The position numbers and the translations under genes were made by a program. From Enterovirga sp. (lineage in GTDB: Bacteria; Pseudomonadota; Alphaproteobacteria; Rhizobiales; Beijerinckiaceae), in the NCBI GenBank assembly GCA_028290385.1, contig JAQGJZ010000119.1, forward strand, positions 1 through 6,191: 6,191 bases of DNA, in the 5' to 3' direction. A model generated the notes under the pieces. The model ran no database searches and was not told the origin of the DNA. It was given only the letters and a program-made list of their open reading frames with translations. Positions 1-5,517 of this stretch are shown here, piece after piece (position 1 is the stretch's first letter; every line of letters starts with the position of its first letter).

Positions 1-2945
1 GCGGTGGCGCGCTCGTCCAGCAGCATCAGGCCGACGTCCAGCGACTCGCGCGTTTCGCGGGCGCGGTCGCCCATCGTGGCTGCCACACCGGCTGCCTCGA
101 CCGCGACGAGGGCATGCAGCTCCTCGAGGCGTCCCGTGACGGTCTGCGCGAAGGTCCCGACCTCCTGCGAGAGCCGGTCGACCAGGCCGCCGCCGCGCGT
201 GACGATGGTCTCCTCCAGGGCCTGCAGCCTGGTGCCGAGCGCCGCGTCGATCTCCCGACCGCCGCTCTCGGCGGTTTCGGCGAGCGACTTCCCGGTCTTG
301 GACAGAACTTCGATGATGCGGGCGCTCTGGGACGCGATGGCGAGCACGACGTCCTTGCCGGTGCCGGCGAGGGCGGCATTCGAGTCAGCGGTCTGGCGTG
401 CCAGGGTGTCCGCGATCTCGCGTCCGCGCTCCTCGAACGAGGAGCCGACGGCCCCGAGCCGGGCCGAGAGCTCGCCCGAAACGCGGTCGATAACGGTTTC
501 GAGCGTGCCGGCAGCGTCGCGCGCCTGCGTCTCGAACGCATGCCCGAGCCGCTCCTCGAAGCCGGAAAGGTTGTCCTGCAGGGCTGCGCCCTTGATGCGC
601 ACGGTCTCGTCGATCTGGCGGCCGGCCGCCTCCAGACGATCCGCGAGCGCGTCGGCGCGCTCGGCGAGGTTCGCCGTTCCAGCCTGGACCACGCCCTCGA
701 GACGCTCGCGGAGATCGTCGCCGGCGCGAGCAAAGGCGCCCGCGAGTTCGGCGCCGGCCGCGCCGAGGCGCGTCTGGGCCTCGTCCGTCCTGGACACGAT
801 GTCGTCCACGACGCGCGTGCCGGAGCTCCGGATCTCCGTTCCGACCTCGGCCGCACGGGCGCGAAGCTCGTCGACGACGGAGCTGCCCGCGACGCCGATC
901 TGGTCGCGAACGTCGACGCTCTGGGTGACGATCATCTCGCTGACGGAGCGGCCGGCATCGCCGATGGCTTGGCTCGCCTCTTCGCTGCGCAGGCGGAGCT
1001 CCTGGACCACGCTCGAGCCGACGCTGGCGAGCTCGTCACGCGCCGCGCTGCCCTGGCGCGCGATTTCGCCGACCAGTTCCGTTCCGGAGCTGGCCACGCC
1101 CTCGCGCAGCTCGGCCGCCCGGAGGGCGATCGCCTCCACGAGGCCCATGCCGGTGCGCTCGAATTCCGTGCGGGCCTGGCTCCCGCGCAGCACGATCTCG
1201 CCGACGAGGCCGGTGCCGGTCGTCGCCAGTTCGTCCCGCAGCCGCCCGCCGCGCTCGACGATGGCCTCCAGGATGTCGGAGGTCGCGCCCTCGATGTCCT
1301 CGCGCGCCTTCCGGCCTTCGCCGGAAATGCGCTCCACGATGCTCCAGCCCGCGCCGTCCACATGGTCGCGGAACTCGCCCGTCCGGGCCGTGAGCTCGTC
1401 CAGCACGCTGCGGGTCGCGGACGTGATGCCGTCGCGCGCTTCCGTTCCGCGCAGGATGATCTCGGATACGAGGCCGGTGCCGGTCGCGGAGAATTCGTTG
1501 CGCAGCTCGGTGCCGCGCGTCGTGACGCTCTCGATAAGGGCCGCGCCGGCGGTCTCGATCGATTCCCGCACGGCGCTGCCGCGGGTGGCGATTTCCTCGG
1601 CGATGGCGCCGCCCGCCTTTTCGAGATCGCGACGCAGCTCGCCCGTCTGGGCCGTGATGGTGTTGACGATGGTCTCGCCGGACTGGGCGAGCCGCTCGTT
1701 GAGCTCGGAGCCGCGCGCCACGAAGCTGTTCGCGAGCGCCTCGACGGTCTGCTCCAGCGAGGTGCGGACGTCGCTGCCCTGAGCGGCGAGCGAGCCGATG
1801 ACCTCCGAGCCGGTCTGGGCCAGCGTGCGGGTGACGTGGGTGGCGCCATCCTGGAGGCTGCGGGTGAGGATGTCGCCCGTGCGCTCGAGGGCCGTGGTGA
1901 CGTCCTGCGCCTTGCGCTCGAGCGATGCGGTCACCTCGTCGCCGACGGACGCGACGCCGATCTTCACGTCGTCCGTGGTCGCGGCGAGACGCTCCACCAG
2001 CTCGGATCCGCGGATGCCGAGTTCGGCCACCAGCCGTTCGCCCGCCTCCGCGAGAGCGCGGGTCAGGTCTTCGCTGCGCTTGTCGAGGGAGCCCGCGAGA
2101 CGGTCGCCGACCGTTTCGAGCGCCTGGACCATGCGCTCCGAGGCGCTGGCGAGTTCGCCCGCCACATGCTCGTGCGAGCCGGAAATGGCGACGCGGATGC
2201 GGTCGGCATTGCCGACCACCGCCTCGCGCTGGCTGACCAGCTCCTCGACCAGGGACCGGATGCGGATCTCGTTATCGGAATAGGCCCGTTCCAGGGTCGC
2301 GATTTCGCTCCGCACGATGGTCTCGAGCTCGCCGGCGCGGGCGAGCGCACGCTCGAGCCCGTCACCCACGGCTGCGACCTCGCGCCGGACCGCGCGGGAC
2401 ACGTTCATCACGGCGTCGGTGGCGAAATGCTCGGGTTGCGCCAGGCGCACCGCGACCTCGCCGACGGCGCGCGCCACGAGCTTCATCTCGCTCGAGCGGA
2501 CGGCCAGCATCGCGGCGACGAAGAAGAGCACGACCGGGGCCACGCCCAGCGCGACAAGGGTCGCCTGCTGGAGCGGGCCGACGCCGGCCAGATATTCGGA
2601 CAGGCTGCCGCCAGCCTGGGAGACGAGCAGGTAAGCGAGGCCAGCAAGCCACACGCTGCTCGCAATCACGGCCAGGATGTAGGCCGACCGCGACGGGCGC
2701 ACTTTCAGGGCCTGCAGAAACAGCCCAACCTCTTGGCGGTCGTCGTTGGCGACGGCATCCCGGTCCGGCGAGACGACGCGTCCCGCCTCCGCGCGGGGCC
2801 GGCCGGAGCCGGTCTCGCCCGCTTCGCCCGGCGCGCGCGCCGACGCGGCGCCGGATCCGGCCTCCGCCAGGTGCTCCGAAAGCGCCTGCTCTACGGCCGA
2901 CATCGCCGCCTGTGTCGGGTTCGCAAGCTTGGGTTCTGTGGCCAT
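1..2945 (-). CDS. Giant membrane-anchored apolipoprotein-like repeat protein, GPR/RgsE-like (partial, 3' end beyond left edge)
   Basis: Read on the minus strand from ATG at 2945, the frame stays open for 981 codons to the window edge, with no stop. The first ~80 residues are polar and Ala/Gly-rich, probably disordered and cytoplasmic. Two hydrophobic segments follow at about residues 88-109 and 124-149, separated by a short loop. From about residue 155 the chain is charged, Ala-rich and helical, with no Pro in the long stretches; from residue 258 it follows a strict 22-residue repeat. Two N-terminal membrane segments plus a very long apolipoprotein A1/A4/E-like region is the architecture I recall for GPR of Agrobacterium tumefaciens and RgsE of Sinorhizobium meliloti, scaffolds at the growing pole; this identity is inferred from architecture only. 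An in-frame ATG at 2984 adds 13 residues (MRARVLRYEAARH) and has GGAGG 10 bases upstream; the 2945 start has only GAGG 11 bases upstream, so the start is uncertain. Alternative annotations would be 'kinesin-like' or hypothetical coiled-coil protein. Confidence 0.88.
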   Translation of the reverse strand, partial: MATEPKLANPTQAAMSAVEQALSEHLAEAGSGAASARAPGEAGETGSGRPRAEAGRVVSPDRDAVANDDRQEVGLFLQALKVRPSRSAYILAVIASSVWLAGLAYLLVSQAGGSLSEYLAGVGPLQQATLVALGVAPVVLFFVAAMLAVRSSEMKLVARAVGEVAVRLAQPEHFATDAVMNVSRAVRREVAAVGDGLERALARAGELETIVRSEIATLERAYSDNEIRIRSLVEELVSQREAVVGNADRIRVAISGSHEHVAGELASASERMVQALETVGDRLAGSLDKRSEDLTRALAEAGERLVAELGIRGSELVERLAATTDDVKIGVASVGDEVTASLERKAQDVTTALERTGDILTRSLQDGATHVTRTLAQTGSEVIGSLAAQGSDVRTSLEQTVEALANSFVARGSELNERLAQSGETIVNTITAQTGELRRDLEKAGGAIAEEIATRGSAVRESIETAGAALIESVTTRGTELRNEFSATGTGLVSEIILRGTEARDGITSATRSVLDELTARTGEFRDHVDGAGWSIVERISGEGRKAREDIEGATSDILEAIVERGGRLRDELATTGTGLVGEIVLRGSQARTEFERTGMGLVEAIALRAAELREGVASSGTELVGEIARQGSAARDELASVGSSVVQELRLRSEEASQAIGDAGRSVSEMIVTQSVDVRDQIGVAGSSVVDELRARAAEVGTEIRSSGTRVVDDIVSRTDEAQTRLGAAGAELAGAFARAGDDLRERLEGVVQAGTANLAERADALADRLEAAGRQIDETVRIKGAALQDNLSGFEERLGHAFETQARDAAGTLETVIDRVSGELSARLGAVGSSFEERGREIADTLARQTADSNAALAGTGKDVVLAIASQSARIIEVLSKTGKSLAETAESGGREIDAALGTRLQALEETIVTRGGGLVDRLSQEVGTFAQTVTGRLEELHALVAVEAAGVAATMGDRARETRESLDVGLMLLDERAT
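3..2174 (-). repeat. Uninterrupted 66-bp / 22-residue tandem repeat region
   Basis: Within the giant protein, residues 258-981 divide into 32 complete 22-residue units plus 20 residues of a 33rd, with no insertion or deletion needed. The typical unit has a small residue at position 1, hydrophobic residues at 4, 8, 15 and 19, often Arg at 5, Gly at 12 and Arg at 22. Units 9-18 (about bases 987-1646) are the most regular: all ten have Arg at position 5, and eight have Gly at 12. Hydrophobic spacing of 4,7,4,7 is an 11-residue (hendecad) pattern, as in apolipoprotein-type amphipathic helices. The repeats are diverged at DNA level, although some units share long identical stretches. The array continues beyond the left edge. 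Confidence 0.85.
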
Positions 2946-3041
2946 GTGCCGTGCCGCCTCATAACGCAACACGCGGGCGCGCATGCCTCCTGCGCCTCCG
3001 CCCAGGCACCGTTCCCGCCAGAACGCCGCCGAGCGCGGAAG

Positions 3042-3057
3042 TTAACCCGCGTTTACC
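3042..3057 (+). promoter_or_regulatory. Candidate CtrA-binding site
   Basis: TTAA (3042-3045), seven bases, then TTACC (3053-3057) matches the alphaproteobacterial CtrA consensus TTAA-N7-TTAAC at 8 of 9 fixed positions with exact spacing. In this GC-rich background AT-rich half-sites are rare. It lies 58-97 bases upstream of the two possible scaffold starts and about 190 bases upstream of the Hpt start. Binding is inferred from the motif only. Confidence 0.4.
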
Positions 3058-3118
3058 ATGGTCAGTCTAGGGTCGGCCCCGCTTGATGGGAACCCGCGGC
3101 GGGGCTCCTCATGGCAAC

Positions 3119-3130
3119 GTCGTTAACGAC
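3119..3130. promoter_or_regulatory. Perfect 12-bp palindrome GTCGTTAACGAC
   Basis: The sequence equals its own reverse complement over 12 bases and contains a second GTTAAC, 81 bases from the one at 3041-3046. It may be an operator upstream of the Hpt gene or another CtrA half-site; no regulator can be assigned from the sequence. Confidence 0.3.
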
Positions 3131-3249
3131 TTGGTGACGATACGGCCCCCATGTGGATCGCTCGCACCAGTGGAGTCGCACGGCGCGGGCCCCCGCAGAG
3201 GCAGGCCGCGTGCCCGGAAGCGGCCCCGAATATCCTGGGGATTGTGGCG

Positions 3250-3621
3250 ATGATGGGTGAGCAGGGCCGGGGAGGTGCGCTCGACCTCGATCTCCTGGCT
3301 GCCCAGACGCTCGGAGACCGCGACCTCGAGATGGAGCTCTTCGGGCTCTTCGAGGCGCAGGCCGAGCGGCTCCTTCCGATTATCGCCGGGCCCGCCGAGC
3401 CGGCCGCGCGCTCCCGAGCGGCGCATAGCTTGAAGGGGGCCTCGGCTGCGGTCGGGGCCGTGCAGGTCATGCGGCTCGCCGGCGAACTGGAGGCAGCCTT
3501 CGGGCAGGGCGGGGCCGAGCCGTCGGCGGCAATCGCCTCGCTCGCGCGTGCCGTGCGCGACGCGCGCGCGGCCATAGAAGCGTGGCGCCATGCGGCGTCG
3601 TCGGGGCGCAACTTCCGCTGA
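3250..3621 (+). CDS. Single-domain histidine phosphotransfer (Hpt) protein
   Basis: A 123-residue protein that would relay phosphoryl groups between a hybrid histidine kinase and a response regulator in the cytoplasm. The motif AAHSLKGASAAVGA around residue 59 is the Hpt signature: His59 is the expected phosphorylated residue and Lys62 and Gly63 are the conserved neighbours. Helices before (LFGLFEAQAERLLPII) and after (MRLAGELEAAF) fit the four-helix Hpt bundle, and the length is normal for a stand-alone Hpt protein. The start at 3250 is chosen because GGGGA lies 8 bases upstream; ATG 3253, GTG 3244 and ATG 3151 are in-frame alternatives, the last lacking a ribosome site and adding 33 residues of low-complexity sequence. 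No receiver or kinase domain is present and no cognate kinase is in the window. It is divergent from the scaffold gene and upstream of the ferredoxin gene by 74 bases. Confidence 0.88.
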   Translation: MMGEQGRGGALDLDLLAAQTLGDRDLEMELFGLFEAQAERLLPIIAGPAEPAARSRAAHSLKGASAAVGAVQVMRLAGELEAAFGQGGAEPSAAIASLARAVRDARAAIEAWRHAASSGRNFR

Positions 3622-3632
3622 AACGGGTTCTC

Positions 3633-3650
3633 AGCGTCGCCTCCGACGCT
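3633..3650 (+). terminator. Short hairpin after the Hpt gene, possible weak terminator
   Basis: AGCGTCG and CGACGCT form a perfect 7-bp stem with a CCTC loop, 12 bases after the Hpt stop codon. It is followed by TAAGAGCGC, not a T-run, so a classical intrinsic terminator is doubtful. A second, weaker stem pairs GAGCGC (3654-3659) with GCGCTC (3677-3682). Either may attenuate or protect the transcript ahead of the ferredoxin gene. Confidence 0.35.
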
Positions 3651-3695
3651 TAAGAGCGCTGTGCGGAGCCTCGCTGGCGCTCCTCCGGAGACCTC

Positions 3696-4016
3696 ATGCC
3701 GAAGATCACGTTCATCGATGTCGCGGGCCAGTCACGCAGCGTCGACGCGCCGGTGGGTTGGACCGTCATGGAAGCGGCCGTGAAAAACAACGTGCCGGGC
3801 ATCGAGGCGGAGTGCGGTGGGGCCTGTGCCTGCGCGACCTGCCATGTTTATGTTGAGGAGCCGTGGATGGAGCTGGTGGGTGAGCCCCAGCCCATGGAGG
3901 CCGACATGCTCGATTTCGCGTCCGATCTCCGCGCCAATTCGCGGCTGTCCTGCCAGATCAAGGTGAAGCCGGAGCTCGACGGCCTCGTTGTCCGCACTCC
4001 CGAACGGCAGGGCTGA
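3696..4016 (+). CDS. [2Fe-2S] ferredoxin, adrenodoxin/FdVI type
   Basis: A 106-residue soluble one-electron carrier. Cluster ligands are Cys40, Cys46, Cys49 and Cys86, giving C-X5-C-X2-C-X36-C, the spacing of adrenodoxin/putidaredoxin-type and ISC-type ferredoxins. The stretch [15 protein letters not shown] and the later SRLSCQIKV closely resemble Rhodobacter capsulatus FdVI (fdxE product), which is also 106 residues; Cys44 is an additional cysteine also found in that family and probably not a ligand. Start at 3696 is supported by GGAG five bases upstream. Electrons would normally come from a ferredoxin-NAD(P) reductase and pass to a P450, oxygenase or Fe-S biogenesis partner, none of which is in the window. 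It is followed after 4 bases by an SDR gene, so the two are probably co-transcribed. Family assignment is firm; the physiological partner is unknown. Confidence 0.95.
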   Translation: MPKITFIDVAGQSRSVDAPVGWTVMEAAVKNNVPGIEAECGGACACATCHVYVEEPWMELVGEPQPMEADMLDFASDLRANSRLSCQIKVKPELDGLVVRTPERQG

Positions 4017-4020
4017 TCCG

Positions 4021-4773
4021 ATGGGCCGCCCTGTTGTTCTGGTCACGGGCGGCAGCCGCGGCATCGGGGCCGCCGTCGCTCAACGCGCGGCAGCGCGCGG
4101 CTACGACGTCGCGATCACCTACCGGTCCGAGCGGGCCGACGCCGAGCGGGTGGTGGCGGCGTGCCGTGCCGCCGGCGCGGAGGCGTGCGCGATTGCGGGC
4201 GAGCTCGCCCGCGAGGCCGACATCGTCGGCTTCTTCGACGAGGCCGCCCGGCAACTCGGCCCGATCCGACACGTCGTCAACAATGCCGGGATCACGGGCC
4301 GCTCCAGCCGGCTCGACGCCGCGGACCCCGCCGTGATCCGCGCGTGCATCGACGTAAACGTCACGGGCGCCATTCTGGTCGCGCGCGAGGCCGCACGCCG
4401 CCTCTCGACCCGCAATGGCGGGCCGGGCGGCTCGATCGTGAACATCTCCTCCGTCGCGGCCGGCCTGGGCTCTCCCGGAGAATATGTCTGGTACGCGGCC
4501 TCCAAGGGCGCGATCGACAGCCTGACGATCGGCCTCGCCAAGGAACTGGCGACGGAAGGCGTGCGGGTGAACGCCGTTTCCCCCGGGATGGTGCAGACCG
4601 ATATCCACGACCGGTCCACGGGCGACCCGGACCGGGTGGAGCGCATTCGGCCGCACATCCCGATGCAGCGCATCGGCGAGCCGCACGAGATCGCCGAAGC
4701 CGTGCTGTTCCTGATGTCGGACGGCGCGTCCTACACGACGGGCGCCAACATCCGGGTGACGGGCGGGCGGTAG
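4021..4773 (+). CDS. SDR-family NAD(P)-dependent oxidoreductase, YgfF-like
   Basis: A 250-residue classical short-chain dehydrogenase/reductase. It carries the Rossmann cofactor motif TGGSRGIG (residues 9-16), NNAG (87-90), Asn113, Ser143/Ser144, the catalytic YAASK with Tyr158 and Lys162, and SPGM (187-190). Arg35 just after the second strand (TYRS) suggests NADP(H). The block SPGEYVWYAASKGAID and the end SYTTGANIRVTGG recall Escherichia coli YgfF and FabG/glucose-dehydrogenase-like SDRs; the substrate cannot be told. The length is complete for the family. ATG 4021 is chosen because AGGG lies 8 bases upstream and it starts 4 bases after the ferredoxin stop; an in-frame ATG at 3988 would overlap the ferredoxin gene and add 11 residues ahead of the first beta strand. 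Its stop lies 7 bases from the convergent parE stop, with no obvious terminator between them. Confidence 0.94.
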   Translation: MGRPVVLVTGGSRGIGAAVAQRAAARGYDVAITYRSERADAERVVAACRAAGAEACAIAGELAREADIVGFFDEAARQLGPIRHVVNNAGITGRSSRLDAADPAVIRACIDVNVTGAILVAREAARRLSTRNGGPGGSIVNISSVAAGLGSPGEYVWYAASKGAIDSLTIGLAKELATEGVRVNAVSPGMVQTDIHDRSTGDPDRVERIRPHIPMQRIGEPHEIAEAVLFLMSDGASYTTGANIRVTGGR

Positions 4774-4780
4774 GGGCGGG

Positions 4781-5089
4781 TTAGTCGGCCGAGCCGAACG
4801 CAAGCCTGAGATCGCGCCCGCCATACAGGACGCGATCGAAAACGACGGTCTGCCCATCGACGTGGAAGGCGAGTGCAACTCGGCGCCTGTAGCCGACAAC
4901 GCGCAATCCTGGGAACAAGTCGTCCCTGGGTATCCCGCGCTCAGGGAAGTCGCGGAAGCTCAAGCAAAACCGCTCGAGTCCCTCGATGTACGTCAGCGCC
5001 CGCTGCCCGCTGGCTCGGTCGGCAATGAAGTCGTAGAGATTTCGCAGGTCGTCGCGGGCCTCAGGCGCAAAAACAACTCTGTAGCTCAC
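4781..5089 (-). CDS. parE: ParE/RelE-superfamily toxin of a type II toxin-antitoxin pair
   Basis: A 102-residue protein with typical ParE layout: N-terminal strand YRVVFAPEA, helix DDLRNLYDFIADR, second helix, then FPERGIPRDDLFPGLRVVGY and C-terminal strands ending RVLYGGRDL. ParE toxins of known function poison DNA gyrase, while RelE relatives cleave mRNA; which applies here is not visible from sequence, though the PERG and VLYGGRDL blocks favour ParE. The start is GTG at 5089 and overlaps the antitoxin stop in GTGA (5086-5089). With no clear ribosome site, translational coupling to parD is likely. It looks full length, with no frameshift. GC is lower than in the flanking genes (about 60% in the line 5041-5100 against 73% in line 4201-4260). 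Confidence 0.93.
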   Translation of the reverse strand: MSYRVVFAPEARDDLRNLYDFIADRASGQRALTYIEGLERFCLSFRDFPERGIPRDDLFPGLRVVGYRRRVALAFHVDGQTVVFDRVLYGGRDLRLAFGSAD

Positions 5090-5361
5090 TTGGATCCGGC
5101 GAGCCGCGCTCGGTGGCGTTCTCGGATATCCTCGAAAACGTCATCCGCTGAAATTGCCCGGTCGGGGTGACGCCTCATCTTGGCCGCGACCGGGACGACC
5201 TCGTCGCGGAGCCAAGTCTCGACGTCGAGATCGCTGCGGCGAAGGACCTTCAGTCCTGCCGCTATTACCTCATGATCCGAGCGATACCTGCCTGACGCGA
5301 TCAGGTCGTCGACAAACAGGGCCTCATCGTCTGTGAGCGTTATCGTCCTGCGCGCAGACAT
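5086..5361 (-). CDS. parD: ParD-family antitoxin (ribbon-helix-helix)
   Basis: A 91-residue protein whose N-terminal residues 5-42 (RRTITLTDDEALFVDDLI, then SGRYRSDHEVIAAGLKVLR) form the ribbon-helix-helix DNA-binding fold of ParD/CopG-type antitoxins. The C-terminal part, from about residue 48 to 90, is charged and helical and would wrap around the toxin. It would neutralise ParE and, as is usual for the family, repress its own promoter together with ParE. ATG 5361 gives normal family length; AGGTGGG about 9 bases upstream is a possible ribosome site. The gene comes first in the operon and overlaps parE by 4 bases. Line 5221-5280 is about 58% GC, low for this window, which fits horizontal acquisition. 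Confidence 0.93.
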   Translation of the reverse strand: MSARRTITLTDDEALFVDDLIASGRYRSDHEVIAAGLKVLRRSDLDVETWLRDEVVPVAAKMRRHPDRAISADDVFEDIRERHRARLAGSK

Positions 5362-5459
5362 GCTCCAATCCCACCTGACAGCAATCTGCCCCGTCTCAGG
5401 CTCCCTGGAAAGACGCGGGCGCCGGGAGAGTGGGAGCAGTTCACATATGGGGCGCCGAA

Positions 5460-5493
5460 ACGCAAAACGCCGGGGCGGCGAGGCCCCGGCGTT
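5460..5493 (-). terminator. Intrinsic terminator of glnA
   Basis: AACGCCGGGGC and GCCCCGGCGTT (5466-5476 and 5483-5493) form a perfect 11-bp GC-rich stem with a 6-base loop. On the minus strand the stem is followed by TTTTGCGTTT, a T-rich run. It starts 24 bases after the glnA stop codon, the expected position. It also separates glnA transcription from the parDE pair that lies in the same direction downstream. Confidence 0.85.
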
Positions 5494-5517
5494 GATCTCG
5501 CGTCGGATGATCGGTGG

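Larger units (their letters stand above)
2946..3249. promoter_or_regulatory. Divergent intergenic region between scaffold and Hpt genes
   Basis: About 300 bases separate the two divergent start codons, or 265 if the scaffold starts at 2984. Both promoters must lie here. I could not pick out a convincing -35/-10 pair on either strand. What can be seen is a CtrA-like site (3042-3057), a GC-rich inverted repeat GCCCCGC/GCGGGGC (3076-3082 with 3099-3105, 16-base loop containing a nested GGG-AA-CCC), and a perfect palindrome at 3119-3130. The stretch 3151-3249 is open in frame with the Hpt gene, but its Arg/Pro/Ala-rich translation and lack of a ribosome site suggest it is leader rather than protein. 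Confidence 0.5.

Noticed and set aside
4..1782. 592-codon Ser/Arg-rich open frame on the plus strand
   Set aside because: Another antisense shadow of the repeat gene. Its periodic Ser/Arg pattern is just the 66-bp repeat read on the wrong strand.
3..2174. 66-bp periodicity as a CRISPR or satellite array
   Set aside because: The period is a multiple of three, units are diverged at DNA level, there are no identical direct repeats with unique spacers, and the region is one open coding frame.
114..3086. 990-codon open frame on the plus strand
   Set aside because: It lies antisense to the giant repeat gene. Its first codon positions pair with the sense third positions, and its Arg/Ala/Gly/Asp-rich translation shows no domain. 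It stays open because the sense gene avoids TTA, CTA and TCA codons in this GC-rich DNA. The sense frame has membrane segments and a strict repeat.
3111..3137. Eight-codon ORF (MATSLTTW) upstream of the Hpt gene as a leader peptide
   Set aside because: There is no convincing ribosome site and no regulatory codon run; short ORFs of this size occur by chance.
3109..3611. Overlapping minus-strand frames (about 160 codons each) across the Hpt gene
   Set aside because: They oppose a clear Hpt domain with the HSLKG motif and show only Arg/Ala-rich low-complexity translation.
3958..4899. 313-codon minus-strand frame across the SDR gene
   Set aside because: It is antisense to an SDR with all catalytic motifs and has no recognisable domain.
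5361..5438. TGCTCC (5361-5366) and GGAGCA (5433-5438) as a ParD operator
   Set aside because: Only a 6-bp inverted repeat with a 66-base gap, one arm inside the parD start; too weak to call an operator.
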